This document shows, piece after piece, positions 52,606-62,720 of a DNA stretch of 64,000 nucleotides. Origin of the DNA: Parietichytrium sp. I65-24A (Eukaryota; Sar; Bigyra; Thraustochytrida; Thraustochytriidae); assembly GCA_012862575.1 (NCBI GenBank), contig BLSF01000044.1, positions 300,065-364,064 on the forward strand, written 5' to 3'. The notes beneath the pieces are model-generated. The model saw only the letters and a list, made by a program, of their open reading frames with translations, ran no database searches and was not told where the DNA came from. The position numbers and the translations under genes are program-made. Each line of letters starts with the position of its first letter. The first letter of the stretch is position 1.

Positions 52606-55576
52606 ATGGGCCCTTACGAGGACTCGGAGCTTGAAGGTGGCACGTGGCACATCTACAGGGCGCGGACTTTAGACGAAGCGCTTGAGGCGATGGACCGGAG
52701 AGAGGCTGTGCGGTGAGTGATTGTCTCTTTGCCGACCGAAAGTGAAATGTATTGCGGTGAGTTGCCTAATACGACCGTTCTTTCGTACGCGTTGGGCAGG
52801 TTTGAAGGTAGCCACATGTCTTCGAACTTGGGGCCAAGCGGAGCGATGAAGCTTGCCTTGGCATTACATGGAAACAAAACGCTCCGAGAATTTTGGTAAG
52901 TCATGCAGTCGTTGAGATATTGGCGCTGGAAAAGCAGCATTTTTACTGAACTTGCTCGTGCTTTGCGGCTGACCATTTTTACCTTCTTTTTCATGCACGG
53001 ATATAGTCTTCGAGCCAATAATATTGGGGCCAAGGGAGCATCAGCGATCGGTCTTGCGTTAGAGAAGAACGCTGCGCTGATGTCATTAGAGTACGTGGGA
53101 CTTTGACTCTCGCCCCGGTTTCGTAAAATGTTCGATACCACTAGTGAAGTTCGTGTTGCTTTGCGGCTGACTGTATTTTCTCTCTCTTGGAATAGTCTGG
53201 AAAGGAATGAACTTGGCGCTGAAGGAGCATCAGCAATAGGTTTGGCGTTGGAAAAGAACACTGCGCTGACATCCCTCAAGTACGTAAGACTTTGACTTTG
53301 GCACCGGTTTCGTAAAATACCTCAGTGTCGTCTCTGTTCCTGACCTTGTTTGTCCTTTGCGGCGAACTTCTTTCTCCATCTGTGAATATAGTATTTCATT
53401 AAATGGAATTCCCGCAGCTGGGATTTCATCGATTGGTCTCGCGTTGGAGAGGAATACAGCGTTGAAGGTTCTAAAGTAAGTGTGACTTTGCCCTTACTTT
53501 CCTAAAGTACTCGAGCACATTTGCTTACTTTGATTGTGCTTTGGGGCCGACTGTTTTCCCTCTCTCTGAAAATAGTCTTGAAAGTAATGGAATGGGCGCT
53601 GGAGGAGGATCAGCGATCGGACTTGCGTTGGAGAAGAACACGGCGCTGACGTTTTTGAAGTACGTGTGACTTTGCATTTGGCACCGGTTTTGCAAAACGT
53701 TCGTCGCCTTGACTGAGCTGATCGTGCTTTGCAGCTGACATTGTTTTCTCTTTTACGGAAATAGTCTTGCTAAAAATGCCATTGGCCCTGAAGGAGCATC
53801 AGCGATCGGTCTCGCTTTGGAGAAGAACACTGCGTTGATGTCCTTGCAGTACGTGCGACTTTGACCTCGGCTCTGTGGAATGCCTCGTACGATTATTGAA
53901 CTCGTTTTGGGTTTGCCGCTGACTGCATTTTGTTCTATTTGGGGGCAGTCTTAGTGGCAATACAATTGGCCATGAAGGAGCATCAGCAATCAGTCTTGCG
54001 CTGGAAAAGAACACTTCACTGACGTTGTTAAAGTACGTGATTTTGGCCTTGTTTCGTTGCACACTCCAGCACTTTTACTAAGCTTGTTCGTGTGACAATT
54101 TTCCTCTTCTCTCGTAATAGTCTTGATTCCAATCGCGTTGGTGCTGAAGGAGCATCAGCGATTGGTCTTGCGTTGGAGACGAACGCAGTGTTGACTTTGT
54201 TAAAGTACGTGTGACTTTGGCCTCCGTTTCCTGAAACACTCTAGTACCTTCACTTACCTTGTTTGTCCTTTGCGGCCGATTGTTTTTTCTCTCTCTGGAA
54301 ATAGTATTGGTGGGAATGGGCTTGGGGCTGAAGGGGCATCAGCGATTGGTCTTGCGTTGAGGAAGAACTCTACGCTGTCGTATTTGAAGTACGTATGGCC
54401 TTGGCACCGGTGTCGTGAAATACCCGAGTGCATTTGCTGACCTTGTTTGTGTCTTGCGGCTGCCTTTTTTTTTCTCTTCGGAAATAGTATGGCTATGAAT
54501 GAAATTGGCGATGTAGGAGCTTCAGCGATCGGTCTTGCGCTGGAGATGAACACGGCGCTGACGTCCTTGAAGTATGTGTGACTCTGAGTTTGGCCCCGTT
54601 TTCCTGCAACACTCTAGTATCTTCGCTGACTTATTCGTGGTTTGCGGCTGACTTCATCTTGTCTTTCTTGGGAATAGTCTTCTTGGCAATGCAATTGGCG
54701 ACGAAGGAGCATCAGCGATTGGTCTTGCGTTGGAAACGAACGCTGCGCTGAGTTCGTTGATGTACGTATGGCCTGGATCCCGCTTTCCTGATACACTGTA
54801 GTATCTTTGCTGAATTTGTTTGTGCTTTGCCGCTGGCTATTTTTTCTCTCTCTCTGGAAATAGTATGTATTGGAATGCAATCGGCCCTGAAGGAGCATCG
54901 GCGATCGGTCTTGGGTTGGAGAAGAACACTGCATTGACTTCCTTGGAGTACGTGTGAACTTGGCCCGGTCTAATGAATCAACTCGAGTACCTTTAATGAC
55001 CTTGTTTGTGCCTTGCGGCTAACTTGTTTTTCACTTTCCGGAAATAGTATCTCTTCGAATGGAATTGGTGACAAAGGAGCATCAGCGATTGGTCTTGCTT
55101 TGGAGAAGAACACCACGTTGACATCCTTGAAGTACGTGTGACATAAATATTTGCCACGGCTTCTTGAATTGCTCGAGTATCTTTGCAGGGATTGTGCATG
55201 GTTTGCAGCTGACTTTTTCTTGTCTTTACAGATTTTCTCGCGATATGATTGGCGCTGAAGGAGCATCAGCGATTGATCTTGCGTTGGAGAAGAACATCGC
55301 GCGGGCTTCCTTGAAGTTCGTGTGAAGGCCATGATTTTGTCTTACTGAATATTTTACTTCTCTGTGATCTTTCGTAGAATTTTTTTTTACTGTTCAATAA
55401 GGTTTAACCGAAATGAGGTTAACCCTGAAAGAGCATCCGCGATTAGTCTCGCGAAGAAAAGTGCCTCTTGCTCAGAACTTATTGTTGGTGCAGCGAATTA
55501 CGATGGCTTACTCGGACTGCGGATTTCCTTGTGGAGTCCATCAACACCTGTTGCATTCGAGTTAAACGAGGTCTAA
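52606..55576 (+). CDS. leucine-rich-repeat protein, one repeat per exon (16 exons)
   Basis: 489 residues. Exons: 52606-52712, 52800-52895, thirteen exons of exactly 84 nt starting at 53007, 53196, 53392, 53576, 53765, 53949, 54121, 54305, 54488, 54678, 54864, 55048 and 55232, and a last exon 55402-55576. All introns are phase 2, mostly GTACGT donors and (AA)ATAG acceptors. Each 84-nt exon encodes one 28-residue repeat of the ribonuclease-inhibitor/NLRC3 type: L-x2-N-x-IG-x-EGASAIGLALEKN-x-AL-x-L. Introns are also alike between units, so the duplicated unit is exon plus intron, with a spacing of 172-196 bp. No NACHT, signal peptide or membrane span is seen. A protein-binding scaffold is likely; the partner is unknown. 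The 3' end is convergent with the first LEA-like gene. Confidence 0.9.
53007..55315 (+). repeat. tandem array of 13 exon+intron units (about 184 bp)
   Basis: Thirteen 84-nt exons plus similar introns, period most often 183-190 bp. Intron consensus by eye: GTACGTGTGACTTTGGC, an ACCGGTTTCGTGAAA-like part, CTTGTTTGTGCTTTGCGGCTGA, TTTTCTCTCTGGAAATAG. Confidence 0.92.
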
Positions 55577-55989
55577 TCTCTCCTGACACAGATCTGGAGA
55601 AAGTAGCTTGATCTCGCCATGTCTTTGCCTCACGAGTGGTTTCTCAACGTCAATATGCATGGACAGTGAACGTTTGTTCGGAGGAAGTTTTTGTACATTT
55701 CATTTCAAAAATGCTCTTTAATTTTAAAAAAAATTCACGAAAATTAGAAAACAGTACTTTGTATTTTGGTTCCCGAGTGTGGCGAGCCGTGCTCTTGGTT
55801 TTTGGCCAAGGAACCGTAAATGATGTGTGGCCGCGGTTTTTGGTTTGGCGAGATAAGCCACGGTTGAGGAGAAAACGGGATGTTTGCCAATTTCAAAATT
55901 GTTAATTTCACTTCTTTAAAGATGAACGTTTAGTGAACTGGACAGCTCCGTGGAGCTGAAAATCTCTCTATACATGTCCAGTGGTCTGT
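55577..55989. other. convergent 3' interval, A/T-rich
   Basis: A 413-bp gap. Includes AAAAA/TTTTAA runs near 55705-55760 and a long TGG/TTTGG-rich part, with no gene seen. Confidence 0.5.
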
Positions 55990-56460
55990 TTAGTGGTGGG
56001 TTGGTCCAGTCACGTTTTCCTTCGCCGCTGCGAGCTTATCGGCGACGGTATCCTTGGCGCTGGCGAGAGTGTCTGCGACGTAGTCAAGGGTGGACTGGCC
56101 GGTTGCTTTGCTTGCTCTGTGGTCGGCCTTGTCGCCGATCTCCTCGGCCTTGTTGCCGGTCTTGTCGAAGGTGTCCTTAACGGAGGACTTGATCTCGGCT
56201 CCCTTGCGGGCCATCATGTCTCCGGTGCTGTCGGTCGGGTGCTCCGCCTTGGTCTTTGCCTCCTCGGCCTTGTTTCCAGCCTGGTCGGCCATGTTGGATG
56301 CGCCCCTCTTGGTCTCAGCAGCCTTGTCAGCGACGGTATCCTTCGCGTTGTTGAAGGTTTCCTTTACGCTCTCAGCAGCATTGGACATGGCGTCCTTGGC
56401 GCTGTTCCATCCCTGCTCGACGTTCTGTTGAACGGTCTCCAAGGTAGTGTTCTGGGTCAT
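55990..56460 (-). CDS. LEA-like amphipathic-repeat protein, paralogue 1
   Basis: 156 residues from the ATG at 56460 (upstream frame lacks a better ATG). Hydrophilic, Ala/Lys/Asp/Thr-rich, with repeated motifs such as AKDTVADKAAE, GNKAEEAKTKAE, KDTFDKTGNKAEEIGDKA and DYVADTLASAKDTVADKL. These form 11-residue amphipathic helices like group 3 LEA proteins or apolipoprotein-like surface helices. No signal peptide. It could protect against desiccation/osmotic stress or coat membranes or lipid droplets; both are inference. A paralogue of the same length lies 1.1 kb downstream on the same strand (57516-57986). Confidence 0.85.
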   Translation of the reverse strand: MTQNTTLETVQQNVEQGWNSAKDAMSNAAESVKETFNNAKDTVADKAAETKRGASNMADQAGNKAEEAKTKAEHPTDSTGDMMARKGAEIKSSVKDTFDKTGNKAEEIGDKADHRASKATGQSTLDYVADTLASAKDTVADKLAAAKENVTGPTHH

Positions 56461-57515
56461 TTTTCTGATCGTTTCTTTGTGATTGCTTGGTTGTTTTGCT
56501 TGGTTGTTTTGCTTGGCGATTGAGTTCTGGGTCTGCAGGGCTTGGAAAACTATCCCAGTCGCGAGATCGCAAGGATCATCATACATACACGAGATAAACC
56601 GAGGGATAGTGTCCGGTCTGTTGCCGGAAATCGAGTAAGAAGGAAAGGAAGAGAGTCTAGAAGAAGGGAAGAATGGCTGGGGTCGCCCACACCTGGAGAC
56701 TGGAGGGCTACCGGGCCTGCAGAGTGGGCATATTTTTTATCCGACGCTCTCAGCGAAGCGATCTTTTCTGGACAGGCTTTTGCATGCTGCATTCCTACCC
56801 TTCAACCTTTATTTCGAGCCCCCCATGTGGGCAAAGGCGGCGGCTACGGCTTGCTACGGGGCGGACCTCTTGACGTCCTCAAGGCATCTCAAGGCCCTCA
56901 AGGCCCTCGAGGTCCTGCATAACTTCGAGCTCGCACACTGGTCGTTTGTCGACTGGCTGAACTCTCGCGAAGAGTGCATCTGCACCTGCATATTTTCTGA
57001 ATTCTGCATTCTGAATTTTTGACTACTGAATTCTGCTGAGAACAAGTGTTGATTTTCTTGTTGCTCGAAACGACAGTTCTCTGTGCAGTACAGGTGCTCG
57101 TCGGCGATGCGTTGTCATTCGACTAAGCTTACAACGACTCCAGTCTCTGATGAAAGAAGAAGATCTTACAATCTTTTTCTGAACTTTGGAGCCTCCAGAG
57201 TTGTCTCACCTCCTTACCAAACGGTCTAATTGACAGATGCTGGTGAGGTGTTCTGACACTCCAGCAATTCGATTAGAGCCAGCTAATACAATTCTGTAAG
57301 AATAAAATTTGCCGTACGAGTACTGCAACTGTAGGTAGGTAGCTAGCTCTAGCTGTTTCGAAGTGATTTGATTGACTGACAAGACTGACACCTTTAAAAT
57401 GGGACTCTTGGTCGTATTTTGATTGATTGAGCGTTTTGTATTGGCTGCGATGTGTCATTTAGAATCATTAATTTCAAAAATGATACTGCTTTAAGTCTTC
57501 TATTATATTTACAAT
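56461..57515. other. interval between LEA-like paralogues
   Basis: Contains AAGGCCCTCAAGGCCCTC repeats (56886-56912), a GAATTCTG cluster (56995-57040) and GATTGATTGA-type strings (57367-57427). No additional gene recognised. Confidence 0.5.
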
Positions 57516-57986
57516 TTAGTTGGTGGTGGTTCCGGTGATGCTGTCTTTGACCTCTCCGAGCTTCTCGACGACGGTATCCTTGGCGCTGGTGAGGGAGTCC
57601 GCGACGTAGTCGAGAGTGGACTGGTTGGTGGCGTCGTTGGCTCTGTGGTCAGCCTTGTCGCCGATCTCCTCAGCCTTGTTGCCGGTCTTGTCGAAGGTAT
57701 CCTTGACGGAGGACTTGATCTCAGCTCCCTTGCGGGCCATCATGTCTCCGGTGCTGTCAGTTGGGTGCTCAGCCTTGGTCTTTGCCTCCTCGGCCTTGTT
57801 TCCAGCCTGGTCAGCCATGTTGGATGCGCCCTTCTTGGCCTCAGCAGCCTTGTCAGCGACGGTGTTGGACGCATCGTTGAAGGTCTCCTTGGTCTTCTCA
57901 GCAGCGTTGGACATGGCGTCCTTGGCGTTGTTCCATCCTGCCTCGACGTTCTGCTGAACGGTCTCCATGGTGCTGTTCTGGGTCAT
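57516..57986 (-). CDS. LEA-like amphipathic-repeat protein, paralogue 2
   Basis: 156 residues from the ATG at 57986. Same architecture as the gene at 55990-56460. A central block of 64 residues (from GASNMADQAG to GDKADHRA) is identical in both, while their DNA differs there at about nine positions, all synonymous. N- and C-terminal thirds differ more. The 5' flank is duplicated at 58613-59230. Confidence 0.87.
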   Translation of the reverse strand: MTQNSTMETVQQNVEAGWNNAKDAMSNAAEKTKETFNDASNTVADKAAEAKKGASNMADQAGNKAEEAKTKAEHPTDSTGDMMARKGAEIKSSVKDTFDKTGNKAEEIGDKADHRANDATNQSTLDYVADSLTSAKDTVVEKLGEVKDSITGTTTN

Positions 57987-58088
57987 TTTGCTTAACAAAA
58001 AGTTGGTTGCTTGTTCTTGTCGTTTGGGTTTTGCTTGTTGCTTGAGTTCTGGGTCTGCCGCTCATGCCAAACCATCTCCGATTCTTCC

Positions 58089-58611
58089 AAGGTCGGGATC
58101 TCCTTCAGGCTCTGCGGCCAAAGAGAGATGACTGGAGCAGTCAAGTATCCGTCTCAGTCTCAGTGCACCGTCAGATGCACCCACTAGGCAAGGGTTACAG
58201 CTCATTATCGTTCGCCTCCGCTACCTCTGCGGCGCCAGATGCTGGATGGATCTTTGCGTTTATTATCTTTCATTTCAGCCCAAGAGATCGGCATCGGCAG
58301 CGTTGCGATGACATGCGAGGGCCTTCACTGTTTGCTACTAGCTCGCATAGCAGTGCACTTCCCACACCTGCGAGGCTTGATTTTACGTGCTGTATTCCTA
58401 CTTTCCATCAATGTCTTAATTAATTACTGTTAATAAGTAATAGTAGTGCTATTATCCGTGGTGCTGAACTCTTCATTCATTCACTACCTGCAACCATACC
58501 GGTATTTTCCAAGGGTCCTTCACTTTCACTCTTCAGGCTTTAGTAGCCCCCACTAGTTTCAGTACCTACTCACTATTCTCCTTCTTCTTAACCCCCCAGC
58601 AAGTGGAAACT
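58089..58611. repeat. 523-bp duplicated segment, copy 1
   Basis: By eye identical to 58708-59230, starting AAGGTCGGGATCTCC and ending GTGGAAACT. It is the upstream flank of LEA-like paralogue 2 and ends directly at the N at 58612. A weaker, older copy seems present near 60945-61060 (GCATAGCAGCGCACTTCCCA, GCTGAACTCTTCATT). Confidence 0.9.
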
Positions 58612-58612
58612 N
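58612..58612. other. single N, probable assembly join
   Basis: The undetermined base lies exactly between the end of duplicate copy 1 and ACATTTTGCTAAAAGTTGG, which is the start-codon region of an LEA-like gene on the minus strand whose body is absent. Confidence 0.8.
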
Positions 58613-59230
58613 ACATTTTGCTAAAAGTTGGTTGCTTGTTGTTCTTGTTGCTGTCTTGCTTTTGCTTGTTGCTTGAGTTCTGGGTCTGCCGCTCATGCCA
58701 AACCGCCAAGGTCGGGATCTCCTTCAGGCTCTGCGGCCAAAGAGAGATGACTGGAGCAGTCAAGTATCCGTCTCAGTCTCAGTGCACCGTCAGATGCACC
58801 CACTAGGCAAGGGTTACAGCTCATTATCGTTCGCCTCCGCTACCTCTGCGGCGCCAGATGCTGGATGGATCTTTGCGTTTATTATCTTTCATTTCAGCCC
58901 AAGAGATCGGCATCGGCAGCGTTGCGATGACATGCGAGGGCCTTCACTGTTTGCTACTAGCTCGCATAGCAGTGCACTTCCCACACCTGCGAGGCTTGAT
59001 TTTACGTGCTGTATTCCTACTTTCCATCAATGTCTTAATTAATTACTGTTAATAAGTAATAGTAGTGCTATTATCCGTGGTGCTGAACTCTTCATTCATT
59101 CACTACCTGCAACCATACCGGTATTTTCCAAGGGTCCTTCACTTTCACTCTTCAGGCTTTAGTAGCCCCCACTAGTTTCAGTACCTACTCACTATTCTCC
59201 TTCTTCTTAACCCCCCAGCAAGTGGAAACT
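58613..59230. repeat. duplicated LEA-like 5' flank, copy 2
   Basis: 58613-58707 resembles 57983-58088 with changes (CATTTTGCT(TAAC)AAAAGTTGG, then TTGCTTGAGTTCTGGGTCTG), and 58708-59230 is apparently identical to copy 1. The complement of the LEA-like start codon (CAT) lies at 58614-58616, right after the N. Confidence 0.88.
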
Positions 59231-61299
59231 GTAGCCATACAATTTTACTGCTTTGCACGTCGCATTCTACGGAGAAGAATAGAGCTGCCGTAAGGTATCC
59301 GATTATCCCATTAGGCGATGGAGTAGCCTATGCACCGAGTAAGCCTAACTCTGGCAGGCGCAACTCACGAAGATGAACTGTGAACGCAAAGAGTAAGCCT
59401 GCAGGAGGACTCTCAAGCACGAAGAAGACAAAGAAGACCGCCAAAGTCGGGCGCACTTTGGCTTGTGTGGCTTGTCAGTCATGTCAGAACAAAAAGAACA
59501 GTGGGATCGGAACATAGCCAGGGACCTATCTGCTGTGGCTACGTGAATAGGTAGCCATGTGGATAGTGACATCAGTAGGACTAATCGAGTCAACAAACTT
59601 ACATTACCGAGTACTAGGCTAGACCATGAAGAGATGGGTGGTGAAACATGACCCCGCTGCAATTCCAACTTGGTGGAACGGCCTCTTAAATATAGGCTTA
59701 GCTTCAGTGCAACCTGGGTATGGAGTTGTTCGTTGGTGTTGTCGGTATACAATCCGTAAATTTTGCAATTCAACATGTTCAACATTTTCTTTTTCTTTGT
59801 TTTTTTCATCACGACTCTTCGAACTTCGATCGCTAGGTTCATTCCTCTCAAGTAGCTACAAGTAGCTACTAGTAGCCAACTGACGCGAGGGCTTATTGAC
59901 CTTATAGAGTTAGCTTGAGGTAAAAATTCCCTTTGTGACAAATCGTTATTACTGAATCTCTTAGTTGTTGGTTGTAACTTGCAGGAACTTCAATTGAATG
60001 GTGACAGCATTCTACTCTGGCGGAGTTAGAAAGAATGGCGAGAATCAGCCGATCAGATCCGTTGGTACGAGATGATACGAGTCACGCGGCGTCTGTGGCG
60101 CCTGTGTGACACGTTGGAGGCAGTTCAATTTTATTCGAAACCCTGCATTGTACTTCTATTTATTAGAAAGCTTTCTGTAAGTGTCGTTTGAAGTACCATC
60201 CTCCAGAATATTCTGGCATTCGAGGTTAGAGCGGCAAGCACCCCTCACATGCTCAAGAATTCCTTTAAAGCAGTCTGATTGAGGCAAAGTTTCGTTCTCA
60301 TAGTAAGATCTTTCGTCAGGTTCCCTGCGCATATTTTTTGGAAACTCAAAATATTCTTCCTGTTTATGTGCTTCATCACAAGCTAAATATCCTTTTGTTC
60401 GCAGTGATAGTCTAATCAATTTTCCTTTGAAACTTGTGTTTTATTTCGTCTTTTTCTCTCTCGAGTCTGCATTCAAAGCGAATACTTGTGGACGTCCCAT
60501 ACTGCTACTAAGGCTCTCTGTTCATGTAAATGAAGATCTTCTTCGTTTTCAACGCAAGACTAAAATCCGTTTGTCCAAAGCGATACTACAGTAATGCAGT
60601 CAGCTTTCCCCCGGAAAGTTGTAATTCGTCACATCTTTTCTTCTCGCGAATTCAGCATTCAAAGCCGTTGCTCGTGTACGTCAACCTTGAGACTCTCTGT
60701 TCATCAAGTCTCATAAACTCTTCATCAAATCTCAGAAACTCTCTGCGCTTAAAATCATTGTCCCATATGCGTTTTCTATGCTTGTAAGACGTGTTCCAAG
60801 AGCGTAGATTCGGTAAACCAAAAAGCTGCGTTGCATCGCCCTGCCTCTTTGTACGTCCAAGTCGCTCTAAGCTTACCATTTATTTCGCCAAATCACGCTC
60901 GTTTGCTCAAAGCTCCGGGATCCAATTCCCGCACTACTGGTTGCGGCGGGCTGCTAAGTTTTGGCTACTATCTGGCATAGCAGCGCACTTCCCACACCGA
61001 TTTTACGTGCATTCCTTCTTCACGTCAACATCTTAACTTGGCGCTGAACTCTTCATTAACCATATTTCCAAAGAGTCACTACACATCTAACATTTGCTAA
61101 ACATTTGCTTGACTTTTTGCTGAGGCCTTGACCTTCAAGTCGACGCTACTAGTGCCGGTAGTCTGAAAGAGAGGAAGAACGACTCCGTGCTCTTGAAGTG
61201 GTGGATATAGCGACCTACTAGTAGTATTTATTTGAGCAAGCGAGATAGCCATTACCGATAAGCTTACCGGTTTCCTCTGATGTGAAGTAGGAAGTGAAA
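59231..61299. other. intergenic, doubtful short ORFs
   Basis: The longest frame (59345-59941, minus) has no domain and no ATG-led core. Two minus-strand frames (60879-60652, ATG-led, 75 aa; 60419-60156, no ATG) look somewhat protein-like, with charged residues and Cys, but end inside a degenerate direct repeat (about 60450-60535 and 60640-60710, each with GAACAGAGAG and CTTTGAATGC on the minus strand). I do not support a gene. Confidence 0.45.
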
Positions 61300-61703
61300 C
61301 CCGTACAGTTAGTCAAGTAGAAAGGAAATGCAGCTATTGCAAAAGGCTCTTGCCATGGCAGCGCTGGTTCGAACGGTGCGAGCGTGTTCGGTGGAGATGA
61401 AGAGTACACGAATCTTGGAGTTGGAGTTTGTGCGGATGGGTCTGGGGTTATCTTTGACATTATGAACTTCGGATCCATGACGCTCGAGGCATGTGCGAAC
61501 AAGACAACGTCTATTCTTGAATATGGAGCAATTGGATTCACAACCGACAGTTCGAGTAATTGCTTCGTCGGATTCCCTGACGGTGCTGTAAACGAGACGA
61601 CTGCGTTTGGGCAAATCAGCTTCATTGAATATGGTGGTGACGAAGGTCCTGTAACCTGCAATAACGTGCAGTTCCCAAATATGTACACATGTTATGTCCT
61701 CGT
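61300..61703 (+). pseudogene. broken copy of Pro-Thr-rich secreted protein gene
   Basis: 404 bases parallel to 61705-62124 (420 bases). The copies are near-identical except for a 16-base loss after GCAGCGCT (about 61363), which shifts the frame behind the start at 61328. The copy then ends at the N at 61704, before the Pro-Thr-Ala stalk. It is either a real pseudogene or a second allele wrongly joined. Confidence 0.75.
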
Positions 61704-61704
61704 N
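61704..61704. other. single N, probable assembly join
   Basis: Lies exactly between the end of the broken copy (TATGTCCTCGT) and the first base (CCCGTACAG) of the intact copy's 5' flank. Confidence 0.8.
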
Positions 61705-61732
61705 CCCGTACAGTTAGTCAAGTAGAAAGGAA

Positions 61733-62380
61733 ATGCAGCTATTGCAAAAGGCTCTTGCCATGGCAGCGCTTACCAGCGCTGTCACGGGCTCGAACGGTGC
61801 GAGCGTGTTCGGTGGAGATGAAGAGTACACGAATCTTGGAGTTGGAGTTTGTGCGGATGGGTCTGGGGTTATCTTTGACATTATGAACTTCGGATCCATG
61901 ACGCTCGAGGCATGTGCGAACAAGACAACGTCTATTCTTGAATATGGAGCAATTGGATTCACAACCGACAGTTCGAGTAATTGCTTCGTCGGATTCCCTG
62001 ACGGTGCTGTAAACGAGACGACTGCGTTTGGGCAAATCAGCTTCATTGAATATGGTGGTGACGAAGGTCCTGTAACCTGCAATAACGTGCAGTTCCCAAA
62101 TATGTACACATGTTATGTCCTCGTCACTGCGGCACCAACCGTTTCGCCTACAGCGACACCAACGCAAGCCCCAACAACAGCAGCACCAACAACAGCAGCA
62201 CCAACAGCAGCACCAACAGCAGCGCCAACAACAGCGCCGACAACGACGCCGGACGCAAATACACTTACCAACAACTCCACTGATCTTCTGGGAGATATCA
62301 TGAACTCGGGTCATAGTGTCCAACCAACCATGGCCCTTACCGCGTTGATTGGCGTTCTGCTGCACCTTCGGCGGCAATGA
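61733..62380 (+). CDS. secreted Pro-Thr-Ala-rich protein
   Basis: 215 residues. A signal peptide-like start (about 1-19, LLQKALAMAALTSAVTGS) is followed by a small Cys-containing domain of about 110 residues (CADGSGVIFDIMNF, LEACANKTT, NCFVGFPDG, VTCNNVQFPNMYTCYV; six Cys) with NxT/S glycosylation sites. A stalk of PTAAPTTAAPT-type repeats (about 135-175) follows, and the C-terminus is hydrophobic and short (LTALIGVLLHLRRQ), like a GPI-attachment or tail signal. Probably a cell-surface or wall glycoprotein; function unknown. It is the intact member of a tandem family with ~850-bp downstream periodicity. Confidence 0.85.
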   Translation: MQLLQKALAMAALTSAVTGSNGASVFGGDEEYTNLGVGVCADGSGVIFDIMNFGSMTLEACANKTTSILEYGAIGFTTDSSSNCFVGFPDGAVNETTAFGQISFIEYGGDEGPVTCNNVQFPNMYTCYVLVTAAPTVSPTATPTQAPTTAAPTTAAPTAAPTAAPTTAPTTTPDANTLTNNSTDLLGDIMNSGHSVQPTMALTALIGVLLHLRRQ

Positions 62381-62720
62381 GATCCAAAAAGGCTCTTCGT
62401 TTGGACCGGCTGTTTCGATTGCTAGGTATTTTATTTTATTATACAACAATCTCGCGAAAACCAAGCTTTATGTTCTTTCCCTTCCCTGTTCCGAGAAATG
62501 TGACTTCGACATGCGCCTGCCGGAGGCTTATCTTGCTGGCGGCTATCCTCTTACCACCTGGTGTATCTTTTAAATCTGGAGTCAAAATACCAGAATTCAG
62601 AATTTGAAGAGTAGACAGCTGTGCAGGAGGGTCTCGCAGGTTTTTGCATGGCCGGAGGGCACGAAAGTCTTCCTTTTCAGATCCATTTGAAGGAGAAACA
62701 TCACAAGGTTTCGCCGTAGA
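62381..62720. other. 3' flank of the intact copy, repeated downstream
   Basis: 62377-62700 is repeated at about 63240-63557 with many small changes: GATTGCTAGGTATTT, GGTGTATCTTTT, ACCAGAATTCAGAATTTGAA and GAGGGTCTCGCAGGTTTTTG occur in both. Spacing is about 850 bp. Confidence 0.8.

Noticed and set aside
52653-53279. 208-codon minus-strand frame through the LRR exons
   Set aside because: Runs through introns and exons alike; the plus-strand exons have consistent phase and splice sites.
52606-55400. CRISPR-like spacing of repeats of about 184 bp
   Set aside because: Units are protein-coding exons with splice sites in a eukaryotic gene, far longer than CRISPR repeats.
55981-56523. plus-strand hydrophobic frames over the LEA-like genes (also 57616-57995)
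   Set aside because: Antisense of Lys/Ala/Asp-rich repeats gives Leu/Val/Ser; the conserved synonymous pattern fits the minus strand.
59345-59941. 198-codon minus-strand frame
   Set aside because: No domain, no ATG near a sensible start, mixed composition; likely chance.
61218-62464. minus-strand frames over the Pro-Thr-Ala-rich copies
   Set aside because: Antisense shadows; the plus strand has the signal peptide, Cys pattern and stalk.
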